Shown: piece after piece, positions 1 through 6,845 of the stretch
Numbering within the stretch: position 1 is the stretch's first letter
How the letters are laid out: every line of letters starts with the position of its first letter
IMG/VR virus record: IMGVR_UViG_3300035698_023803
Location: 1 to 26,816 of that record
Source: a virus
Reading direction: 5' to 3' (one strand)
DNA: 26,816 bases
Program-made: the position numbers and the translations under genes
The notes under the pieces: generated by a model
The model's input: the letters and a program-made list of their open reading frames with translations, nothing else
What the model was told of the DNA's origin: nothing
Database searches by the model: none

Positions 1-430
1 CGTAGTTCTTTGCTAGTGCTACATTAAACGTTGGAATACAACCTTCAAATACTTTATTGATTGATTTAACATCTAATCTAATTTTTAAATTCCTATCTAT
101 AATCCTATAAATAAGTTCTTCATATTCCTTATTATTATTAACAAAACTATTAACCGATGCTAATGCTGCATGCCCTGTAATAACTCTATCGTTTAAAGCA
201 TTTAATAATGTGATAATATCATCTGTGACAATCATACCATTATGTTTGTCTATTCCTTGCTTGATAGCGTTTTTAGATGTTACACCATACCTTAGATTTA
301 TCTCATCATATACATAGCAAAGTATCTCTTGACACTCTGGGTATTTTTCCAAAATAGCAACCTTTTCAGTTAATCTATTTGTCGTATTGATTTCATCCAC
401 CATCACCTGAACAACCTTTAAATCTGTCAT
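1..430 (-). CDS. ATP-dependent DNA ligase, T4 gp30-like (N-terminal part, cut by window edge)
   Basis: The reading frame starts at the ATG at 430 and runs off the left edge without a stop, giving 143 residues. The translation follows the N-terminal helical domain of T4 DNA ligase: an early AILEKYPEC (T4 has AILEKNKDN), then RVITGHAAL (T4 KLTGNAAIEEL), and a stretch ending SINKVFEGCIPTFNVALAKNY that matches T4 SIANKVWPGLIP..ML.SSY. In T4 the catalytic KxDG lysine follows shortly after, so the adenylation and OB domains should lie just outside the window. The enzyme would seal nicks during replication, repair and recombination using ATP. The start is backed by AAAGGAG five bases upstream and by an ATGA overlap with the preceding aminotransferase-like gene, so it is the last visible gene of the sugar operon. 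Family assignment is by remembered motif similarity, not by a search. Confidence 0.85.
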   Translation of the reverse strand, partial: MTDLKVVQVMVDEINTTNRLTEKVAILEKYPECQEILCYVYDEINLRYGVTSKNAIKQGIDKHNGMIVTDDIITLLNALNDRVITGHAALASVNSFVNNNKEYEELIYRIIDRNLKIRLDVKSINKVFEGCIPTFNVALAKNY

Positions 431-1626
431 ACATTCTCCTTTAAAAATTTCTCCACCACTTCAATCACATACTCTCTTTCTTCTTTAAAAATTCCTTGAT
501 GAACTCCTATATGAAGTCCATCTCTTCCAACACATTCTGCTGTTGGAAACTCTCCCATCTTATGTCCCATCCATTTATACCCAGCACTTTGAGTAGGGAT
601 AGAACAGAAAAGAGTTCTACTATCTATGCCATTCTTCTGTAGATAATAAGCAAAATCATCTCTTGAAAATTTTGCCCCTGTATTTACTATGATGGGAAAT
701 GCGTGAGGTCCTATTCTTTCTCGCTCTCCTTCTTCTATAGTAATAAACTCATCAAATCTACTAAACTCCATTGAGTAGTAATAATAGTTTTCTCTTCTTT
801 GTTCAAGGATTTCATCAGCATTTTCCATAGTTCCAAGTCCTATAGCAGCTTCTAACTCATTCATCTTAGCTGAATATCCTATCCTTGGAAATATAAATCT
901 TGGATCTACTTTTGAATTTTCGCCTGTTCTTTGAGGACAAGCATCTGGCTCGCTTTGGATAACACATCTATTACAATCACAAAGTCTTCCATGATTTCTA
1001 AGAGATTTAGCTAACCTAAAAACTTCTGGGTCATTTGTAGTAATCATTCCACCCTCTACAGATGAAACTATATGTGCTACATATAAACTAAAACACCCAG
1101 CTAATCCTATAGTGCCAACCTTGTGTCCGTCTATCTCAGCTCCATGTGCTTCTGCGGCATCTTCTATTACAGGTATTCTATCTGCTTTTGGATTTTCTAA
1201 AAGTTCATCCATGTGAACTGGCTTACCCATTAAATGAACTGGTAGCATAGCGATTGTATTTTTACTGACAGCATCATTAATAAGGGATCTATTTATATTT
1301 AATGTGTCAATATCTATATCTACAAACTTAGGAATAAATCCTGCCTGTAGAATAGCGTTAGAAGAGGCAATAAATGTTAATGCCGGAACTATGACTTCAC
1401 TTCCTCGCTTTACTTTATTAATGTCATATAAAGTTGACAGGGCAATAGAAATAGCTGCTGTTCCGCTATTAACAGCTACAGCATATTTAGTCCCAATAAA
1501 CTCAGCGAACTTTTCTTCTAATCTTTTTACAAACTTTCCTTGAGAAAGCTTATCGTCATATATTGCTTTTTCTACATAGGCCTTAGCAGTATCTGTTATT
1601 GTTAATGCACCGAATGGTACTTTCAT
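427..1626 (-). CDS. DegT/DnrJ/EryC1/StrS-fold PLP enzyme with active-site His (ColD/RfbH-like sugar 3-dehydratase)
   Basis: This 399-residue protein has the full fold-type I sugar aminotransferase layout: VNSGTAA near residues 53-58 (cofactor phosphate), VIVPALTF at 78-85, and EDAAEAHGA at 155-163 with Asp156 placed to hold the pyridine nitrogen. At the position of the Schiff-base lysine (family pattern F-S-x6-K-x7-GG) it reads FSLYVAHIVSSVEGG, so the residue is His185. A histidine here is the hallmark of ColD (GDP-4-keto-6-deoxy-mannose 3-dehydratase) and of RfbH/E1, which remove the C3 hydroxyl rather than transaminate. Four cysteines (216, 218, 221, 230) sit in a loop before RIGYSAKMNELEAAIGL. 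RfbH/E1 carries an Fe-S cluster, but the spacing here differs from its C-X57-C-X1-C-X7-C, so a cluster is only a possibility. The gene overlaps the HddA gene and the ligase gene by four bases each. A 3-deoxy or 3,6-dideoxy sugar product is inferred; the substrate is unknown. Confidence 0.8.
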   Translation of the reverse strand: MKVPFGALTITDTAKAYVEKAIYDDKLSQGKFVKRLEEKFAEFIGTKYAVAVNSGTAAISIALSTLYDINKVKRGSEVIVPALTFIASSNAILQAGFIPKFVDIDIDTLNINRSLINDAVSKNTIAMLPVHLMGKPVHMDELLENPKADRIPVIEDAAEAHGAEIDGHKVGTIGLAGCFSLYVAHIVSSVEGGMITTNDPEVFRLAKSLRNHGRLCDCNRCVIQSEPDACPQRTGENSKVDPRFIFPRIGYSAKMNELEAAIGLGTMENADEILEQRRENYYYYSMEFSRFDEFITIEEGERERIGPHAFPIIVNTGAKFSRDDFAYYLQKNGIDSRTLFCSIPTQSAGYKWMGHKMGEFPTAECVGRDGLHIGVHQGIFKEEREYVIEVVEKFLKENV

Positions 1627-2618
1627 AGTGTGTCTCCATTATAGTAAACTATTTTACTTCCTTCATTTTCAAACTTAAATGGAACTTCAAGAAAATCTTT
1701 CATTACTGATCGTACATATTTTTGTTGCCAAGGATTAACAAACAATAACATAAAACCACCACCGCCAGCGCCAACTAGTTTTCCTCCCAGTGCTCCAGCA
1801 GATAACGCCTTGTTATATATTTCATCAATTTCTCTATTTGATACCTTATCTGATAAACTTCTTTTAATGTCCCAACTCTCCTTAAGGAGAAGGCCAACTT
1901 TTGTAAATTCTTCATCAAGGATAGCAAGTATCCCTTCTTCGGCAAGATTTTTTAGTTCAGTATAATCACTCTGTTTCTTTTCCATATTCTTTATTTTATC
2001 ACCCTCTACTTCATTGGCAAATCTTGTAAAGCCAGTAAAGAAAAGCATTAATCTACTTTGAAACTCCTCCCTTACTTTAGGTGGCAAGAATACAGGAGAT
2101 ATATTTATTTTATCTCCAAAAAATCTAATAATATTAAAACCACCAACAGCAGCGGCTACTTGATCTTGTGAGCCAACGCTCTCTTTAATCATATCTTGCT
2201 CTACATGAATAGCATCTTTATAAAGTTGTTCCTTAGAAACCATCTTTCCTTGAAGCCCATATAGAGCATGTAAAAGACCGACAGTAAATGATGAACTTGA
2301 ACCAAGTCCAGCTCGTGCTGGTAAGTCTCCTGCATGTTGCACTTCTACACCAGACTTTATAGAATCCATGTCAAAAAATTTAAAAACTTGTTTTACGGCA
2401 GGATGTTTTATTTCCTCATATTTGCTTATTAATTCTTCCTTAGAATAAACTATCCTATGCTTATACTTAAAAAATGGTGGTATTATTCTCGCATTAATAT
2501 AACAATACTTATCTATTGTTGTAGATATTACAACTCCTTCATTTTCTCTATACCAAGAAGGTAAGTCAGTTCCACCACCAAAAAACGAAATTCTAAAGGG
2601 CGTTCTTGAGATGATCAA
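1623..2618 (-). CDS. hddA: D-glycero-D-manno-heptose 7-phosphate kinase (HddA-like GHMP kinase)
   Basis: This 331-residue protein has all three GHMP-kinase motifs: RTPFRISFFGGGTD at 5-18, the glycine/serine-rich ATP loop PARAGLGSSSS at 100-110, and GAGGGGF at 283-289. The segment VGSQDQVAAAVGG (148-160) is typical of the HddA/FKP-like branch. HddA phosphorylates D-glycero-D-manno-heptose 7-phosphate at C1, giving the 1,7-bisphosphate on the route to GDP-heptose. It directly follows gmhA, which makes its substrate, and that pairing is the strongest support for the assignment. The start is a TTG at 2618, overlapping the gmhA stop (TTGA), with GGAGG ten bases upstream; the protein start matches the family's usual N-terminus. 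The length is normal for the family. Related GHMP sugar kinases (fucokinase-like) are a less likely alternative. Confidence 0.85.
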   Translation of the reverse strand: MIISRTPFRISFFGGGTDLPSWYRENEGVVISTTIDKYCYINARIIPPFFKYKHRIVYSKEELISKYEEIKHPAVKQVFKFFDMDSIKSGVEVQHAGDLPARAGLGSSSSFTVGLLHALYGLQGKMVSKEQLYKDAIHVEQDMIKESVGSQDQVAAAVGGFNIIRFFGDKINISPVFLPPKVREEFQSRLMLFFTGFTRFANEVEGDKIKNMEKKQSDYTELKNLAEEGILAILDEEFTKVGLLLKESWDIKRSLSDKVSNREIDEIYNKALSAGALGGKLVGAGGGGFMLLFVNPWQQKYVRSVMKDFLEVPFKFENEGSKIVYYNGDTL

Positions 2619-3199
2619 AATAGTATTTCCTCCACTAATTCACATATTGCGTGTCCAATTAATATATGAGCTTCCTGAACCCTTGGGGTTGAGGTTGAAG
2701 GAACCATTACAACATATGAACAAAGTTCAGATAGTTTTTGTGGTTCTCTTATATTACCAGTTAAAAGAATTGTTGTCAAATTTAATTCCCTTGCTTTTTT
2801 CATTGCTCTCAAAATATTTTCTGAGGCTCCTGAAGTAGAAATCCCAAAGAGAATGTCACCGCTTTTTCCTTTCGCTAAAACAGCTCTCTCATATACCATA
2901 CCAAAATCATAATCATTTCCAACCGCTGTCACAAATGATGAATTTGTATGTAAAGCTTCTGCGAAAAGTGGTGCTCTATCTTTAAAGAATTTCCCAGATA
3001 GTTCAGCAGCTAAATGTTGTGCATCAGCAGCACTACCTCCATTACCACAGAATAAAGCCTTTCCACCTTTCTTAAAAGTTTTAACCACTTCATCAGAAAT
3101 ATTAACCAATAGGTTTTCCATTCCATCTAATTTCTTTGAGACGCCGTTGTGTTCGTAAATGGCATTTTTAATTATTTCTATTTTTGCTTTTGCCTTCAT
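2615..3199 (-). CDS. gmhA: Sedoheptulose 7-phosphate isomerase (phosphoheptose isomerase)
   Basis: This is a 194-residue single-domain SIS protein of the usual GmhA length. It shows FCGNGGSAADAQHLAAELSG (50-69), holding the conserved His62 and Glu66, then SSFVTAVGNDY (87-97), the phosphate-binding loop GISTSGASENI (119-129), and VQEAHILIGH (174-183) with Gln175 and His183, which complete the zinc/active site in characterised GmhA. It converts sedoheptulose 7-phosphate to D-glycero-D-manno-heptose 7-phosphate in the cytoplasm, the first committed step of ADP- and GDP-heptose synthesis. It is coupled to the HddA gene by a TTGA overlap, so the GDP branch is more likely than the LPS-core ADP branch. 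The start at 3199 has a strong GGAGG eight or nine bases upstream. Confidence 0.92.
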   Translation of the reverse strand: MKAKAKIEIIKNAIYEHNGVSKKLDGMENLLVNISDEVVKTFKKGGKALFCGNGGSAADAQHLAAELSGKFFKDRAPLFAEALHTNSSFVTAVGNDYDFGMVYERAVLAKGKSGDILFGISTSGASENILRAMKKARELNLTTILLTGNIREPQKLSELCSYVVMVPSTSTPRVQEAHILIGHAICELVEEILF

Positions 3200-3329
3200 T
3201 ATCTGTTACCTCCAAAAGTAGCATAAATATTTTTTTCTTCAATCTTATATTTTCTTCTGTAAGTTCAACTACTTCCTTCGCGGCCTTCTCCATCCTCTCC
3301 TTGAACAGTTCACAAAGAATTTTATTCAT
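3168..3329 (-). CDS. Possible small helical protein, 53 residues
   Basis: A short open frame fills the only gap between the 111-residue gene and gmhA. Its ATG at 3329 lies inside the last codons of the upstream gene, and its TAA lies 32 bases inside gmhA. The translation is a single charged helix (KERMEKAAKEVVELTEEN, then RLKKKIFMLLLEV), coiled-coil-like with a short Asn/Lys-rich tail. The first ATG has no clear ribosome site; the ATG at 3293 has AAGGAG three bases upstream and would give 41 residues. The tight packing of the operon favours a real gene, but no family is recognised and it could be a chance frame. Confidence 0.35.
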   Translation of the reverse strand: MNKILCELFKERMEKAAKEVVELTEENIRLKKKIFMLLLEVTDNEGKSKNRNN

Positions 3330-3657
3330 TAACTAAATATAGACTAGTTAGTTCAAAGTTTTTTACTAGTGAATCTATTATCTCTCCAATACCAGCTGTT
3401 GTTATTTTTGTATTTTGTGTTATTAAATTTTCAACAAGTTTATTTGTCGAATCTATTTCTATTAAAACTTTTCCATCTTTTTCCTCATAAGAAGTTACTC
3501 TACCTACCATATTACTTAAATCAAATGGATCACATGAATAGACAAATAATTTATTCTCACTAATCTTACTTTCCAATTGTTCTATCATTTGTTGTTTATC
3601 ATAAATACGTCCATTTGGGGATTTCTCATTTAGGTTAAAATTAAGTTCTACTTTCAT
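3322..3657 (-). CDS. Small phage protein with NGRIY motif, function unknown
   Basis: This 111-residue protein is predicted soluble and beta-rich. It contains EKSPNGRIYDKQQM at about residues 11-24, then a VGRVTSYEEKDGKVLIEID stretch and a glycine-containing TTAGIGEI near residue 90. The order 'NGRIY, alternating strands, GxIG-like turn' recalls the beta-barrel N-terminal part of phage prohead proteases and related small phage proteins, but it is too short to be a complete protease and no catalytic set is visible, so I make no functional claim. The start has GGAG seven bases upstream and directly abuts the stop of the upstream epimerase gene (TAAATG). Its place inside the sugar operon may be accidental. 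Confidence 0.65.
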   Translation of the reverse strand: MKVELNFNLNEKSPNGRIYDKQQMIEQLESKISENKLFVYSCDPFDLSNMVGRVTSYEEKDGKVLIEIDSTNKLVENLITQNTKITTAGIGEIIDSLVKNFELTSLYLVNE

Positions 3658-4875
3658 TTACAACTCCACTATTCTATTGTGTAACCAATTAATCGTCTTC
3701 TCTATTCCACTATATAGTGGAGTTTTTGGCTCCCATTTACATTCCTTATATGCCTTACTACGGTCAAGCCAAAGACCATTTTTAAAACTTGGTTTATCTT
3801 TATTATATTTTATTGTTAAGTCCTTTCCAGAAACCTTGATTATACTCTTAACTAAATCAGATACAGAAATAGGTAGCCCGCTTCCAACATTATATATTTC
3901 AAAATTAGTTTTTTGATTTTCAATAGCTCTATTAACAAAATCAATTAAATCATCTACATATAGTAAATCTCTTACTGTTGAGCCTTCTCCCCAAACTTCT
4001 ATTTCTCCACCATTGGGAGTAGTAAGAACCTTATTAAGAGTTGCCCCAAATACATGAGATTTTTCTAAATCAAATTTATCGTGCGGTCCATATATGTTTG
4101 AGTGTCTTATTACAGTAAATTTTATATTAGGAAGGAGTCTTGAATAAAACTCCATCATTTTTTCTATATAAACTTTAGTCCATCCAACACCAAAATAATT
4201 GTCATTAATATCACCAGTAAAATCTTCTTCTGTAACAGCTCTATCTAAATCTTGAGGATACATTACTGTACAACTAAAGAATATATAATGTTTTACTGGA
4301 CCTCTACTTCTTTCATTTAATACTTTAATATTATTTGTTTCACCTTCAGGCCCCATTTCTCTTGATTTGTCATACCCTTTATCATGTTTCAAAAGTTCTT
4401 CCAATATTGTGACATTCATTATAGCATTATCTGTTACATGAATGTATGGACAATTAACTATATCATTTGCTCCAGAGGTTGAAGCAGCAGCATTAATAAT
4501 AATATCTGGACAGCTTTCAAATACTTTTTTAGCATCATCTTTTTTAGTCAAATCACAATGATCTTTTACTCCAAGATTTTCTTCTACTAAACCCATTTCA
4601 TTTTGTGAATGAAATGGCATTTCGTCTTCTGTTGGTTCTCTAAGATACTTTATATATTCATAACTTTTTTTTATTTTTCCATCTTTGTCTTTTGTTGTTC
4701 TATCTATTATTTTCTTATCATAACATTCAACCCAATACTCTTTTTTTCTGGTAAAATGTTCACCAACTTTGACGAGTTTATTTTTAGTGTAATATTCAAT
4801 AAGATTTTTTCCTATAAAACCTTCACTACCAAGAATTGCTATTTTTTTATTCGCTACTCCCCTCGCTATACTCAT
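3658..4875 (-). CDS. NAD(P)-dependent sugar epimerase/reductase, GDP-L-fucose synthase-like, lacking the usual catalytic Tyr
   Basis: This extended short-chain dehydrogenase has a Rossmann motif ILGSEGFIGKN near its N-terminus, FFSCTVMYP (Fcl has SSCIYP), NIYGPHDKFDLEKSHV (Fcl NLYGPHDNF..SHV, keeping the His used as a catalytic acid) and VRDLLYVDD. The nearest known relatives are GDP-4-keto-6-deoxymannose epimerase-reductases. About 60 extra residues lie between the first strand-helix unit and the INAAAS segment. The YxxxK catalytic pair reads VGWTK, so the tyrosine is a valine; I checked this in the bases around 4170-4185. The start chosen is the ATG at 4875: it gives an ATGA overlap with the upstream gene and has AGGAG ten bases before it, whereas an in-frame ATG at 4899 has no ribosome site. 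The length is then 405 residues. It probably acts on an NDP-sugar, perhaps GDP-heptose; the substrate is inferred. Confidence 0.75.
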   Translation of the reverse strand: MSIARGVANKKIAILGSEGFIGKNLIEYYTKNKLVKVGEHFTRKKEYWVECYDKKIIDRTTKDKDGKIKKSYEYIKYLREPTEDEMPFHSQNEMGLVEENLGVKDHCDLTKKDDAKKVFESCPDIIINAAASTSGANDIVNCPYIHVTDNAIMNVTILEELLKHDKGYDKSREMGPEGETNNIKVLNERSRGPVKHYIFFSCTVMYPQDLDRAVTEEDFTGDINDNYFGVGWTKVYIEKMMEFYSRLLPNIKFTVIRHSNIYGPHDKFDLEKSHVFGATLNKVLTTPNGGEIEVWGEGSTVRDLLYVDDLIDFVNRAIENQKTNFEIYNVGSGLPISVSDLVKSIIKVSGKDLTIKYNKDKPSFKNGLWLDRSKAYKECKWEPKTPLYSGIEKTINWLHNRIVEL

Positions 4876-5819
4876 TTCTCTATTTCTCCTTTTACCCATT
4901 CGTATGTTTTTTGTACACCTTCATAAAGATCTGTTTGTGGTTTCCACCCTAAATCTTTTTTTACTTTATCAATACTACACCTTCTTCCCTTAACTCCAAC
5001 AGTTCCAGGAACATTCTTTATTGTAAGTTTCTTTCCAGATACATTAATTATCATTTGTGCCAAATTGTTTATTGAAATAGAATTTGGATTTCCTATATTA
5101 TAAGGACCGTGAAAATTAGATTCCATTAATCTAATTATTCCATCTACTACATCTTCCACATAACAAAAAGCTCTAGTTTGAGTTCCAGGTCCCCAAATCT
5201 CAATCTCTCCACCATCTGGTGCTTCTGCGACTTTCCTACAAAGAGCGATAAGAGATTTTACATCATCTCCTTTATATTTTATTTCAGGCCCATAAGTACT
5301 AAAAAATCTTGCTATTTTAGTATCAAGATTTTTTTCTTTTTTATGCTTTTCAAGAGCTTGCTCCATATAAATTTTTTCCCATCCATAGCCAACTTCTGGC
5401 ATTGATGGATAAGCCATTTCTTCTGTAATTGGTATAGGATCAAATGAGTTAGTAGTATGAGCTGGATATATACAGGCAGAAGATGGATAAAAAAATTTTT
5501 TTATCCCAAGAACGCTAGCTGCTTCAAGCATGTTCATGTCCATTACAACATTATCGTGCATTATCATTGATTCATTTTCTGAAATGAATTTAATACCACC
5601 AATATTTGCTGCAAGATGAAATACATAATCAATGCCACTAACTGCTTTATAACAATCAGATGGATAAACTAGATTACATCTTTTATAATCATCAGCTTCT
5701 GAAATATATTTTCCATAAGATAAGCCAGCTGCTCTAACCCAATATCCTTTTTTCTTTAATCCTCTTACTAAATAATGCCCTATAAAACCATTTGCTCCAG
5801 TTACTAAAGCCTTATTCAT
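4872..5819 (-). CDS. NDP-sugar epimerase, GDP-mannose 3,5-epimerase-like
   Basis: This 315-residue extended SDR has GANGFIG at 8-14, AANIGGIKFISENESMIM at 70-87, FFYPSSACIYP at 109-119 with Cys116, YGWEK at 145-149 (intact YxxxK), and a C-terminal DLGWKPQTDLYEG. The order and wording closely track plant and bacterial GDP-mannose 3,5-epimerase (AADMGGMGFI, FFYASSACIYP, YGLEK), including the active-site cysteine and a lysine in KYKGDDVK (181-188). Within this operon it could act on a GDP-heptose, as Campylobacter capsule heptose C3/C5 epimerases do; this is inferred from gmhA and hddA nearby. It overlaps the upstream DUF115 gene by one base (TAATG) and the downstream SDR by four. Confidence 0.8.
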   Translation of the reverse strand: MNKALVTGANGFIGHYLVRGLKKKGYWVRAAGLSYGKYISEADDYKRCNLVYPSDCYKAVSGIDYVFHLAANIGGIKFISENESMIMHDNVVMDMNMLEAASVLGIKKFFYPSSACIYPAHTTNSFDPIPITEEMAYPSMPEVGYGWEKIYMEQALEKHKKEKNLDTKIARFFSTYGPEIKYKGDDVKSLIALCRKVAEAPDGGEIEIWGPGTQTRAFCYVEDVVDGIIRLMESNFHGPYNIGNPNSISINNLAQMIINVSGKKLTIKNVPGTVGVKGRRCSIDKVKKDLGWKPQTDLYEGVQKTYEWVKGEIEK

Positions 5820-6838
5820 TATTCCTCACCTTCATTTTTTATTATATATTTGTTCTCATTAAATTCTTTAAAAAATTCTTTTGCTTTCATATTAACTTCA
5901 TTTCTATCAAAACCATAATCTCCCCATCCTTGTTCTTTGATTACAGTTTCAACATCAGCATGTGGAAACTCATTCATTATGCCATTTTCATCGGAACAGT
6001 TTATTATTTGCATATTTTTACTTGAACCAAAAATACTTAAAAATCCAACCTTAAATTGAACAAATGGTCTAGTAGATCTCATATTTCCTTTAACAGTTAT
6101 TACTGTTTTTTTATGATCTGGAGTCATTTTTGGCATATACACTTTTTGCCAATTATTATTTACTTGTTCCCAATTATCACATCTAAATTTAATATCATCC
6201 TTCCATCCAAAATCTACCCCAGCAAGAAATATTGGGTTATAGCCAAGAAAACTAGCTATGGTTAATGCATTATTAACAACACATCCAGAAAACCTTAATC
6301 CAACTTTAATCCAAGGAAACATTAAAGGAAATGTAAATTCAAAAAATTCTTGTCCAGGAAAAACTCTTCTATAATAGAATTTATCCCATTTCCACGCTTT
6401 TATCATTTTAGGCTCTGCATTTGGGTGTGTAAGTAGTGTTGAACCTTCCCAAGAAGTTTTCTTATTATCTAATTTTAATTGATCGTTATATGAATTCCAT
6501 AAAGAATCAAATGCACAAATAAAATCTGGTTTTCTACCCCATTTAACTGGGATAAGTGCTGATGAAGCTCCTACTATAACTGGATTATTCCAATTTTTTA
6601 ATAGAGGGGCTGCTCTATCTAAGCTAGCTCCTCCACCTAAAATCATACAAGGTCTATTCATTGGCCTTGGCATTCTAGACATACACATATCTTTTTTTTC
6701 AAATTCTTTCTTTATAACAGGATAGTTATCCATAGCATTACTAATCCACTTAGGATACCACTTTCTAAAATATGGTTCCTTCATAAAATTTTCATGTGTT
6801 GATTTTGGTTGTTGTGGTTGTGGTTTTGAATCTGCCAT
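5819..6838 (-). CDS. DUF115 / MptE-like Rossmann protein, possible glycosylation factor
   Basis: This is a 339-residue protein. After a Pro/Gln-rich start and an aromatic N-terminal segment it carries MILGGGASLDRAAPLLKNW (65-83), VIVGASSALIPVKWGRKPDF (87-106) and AFDSLWNS. Glycine-rich GGxASL followed by 'new residue after a strand, then KPD..CAFD' is the signature of the DUF115 family, which includes MptE-like pterin pyrophosphokinases and the Maf motility accessory factors linked to transfer of nonulosonic sugars onto flagellin. A second segment, NALTIASFLGYNPIFLAGVDFGW, also fits the family (there A.YLG...I.L.G.D). The neighbouring sugar genes favour a glycan-transfer role over pterin metabolism, but this is inference. 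A strong AAGGAG precedes the ATG at 6838, and the gene follows the tubulin-like gene by seven bases. Confidence 0.7.
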   Translation of the reverse strand: MADSKPQPQQPKSTHENFMKEPYFRKWYPKWISNAMDNYPVIKKEFEKKDMCMSRMPRPMNRPCMILGGGASLDRAAPLLKNWNNPVIVGASSALIPVKWGRKPDFICAFDSLWNSYNDQLKLDNKKTSWEGSTLLTHPNAEPKMIKAWKWDKFYYRRVFPGQEFFEFTFPLMFPWIKVGLRFSGCVVNNALTIASFLGYNPIFLAGVDFGWKDDIKFRCDNWEQVNNNWQKVYMPKMTPDHKKTVITVKGNMRSTRPFVQFKVGFLSIFGSSKNMQIINCSDENGIMNEFPHADVETVIKEQGWGDYGFDRNEVNMKAKEFFKEFNENKYIIKNEGEE

Positions 6839-6845
6839 AAGCTCC

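Noticed and set aside
427-1626. Ordinary sugar aminotransferase
   Set aside because: The Schiff-base lysine position holds His185, so transamination by the usual mechanism is not expected.
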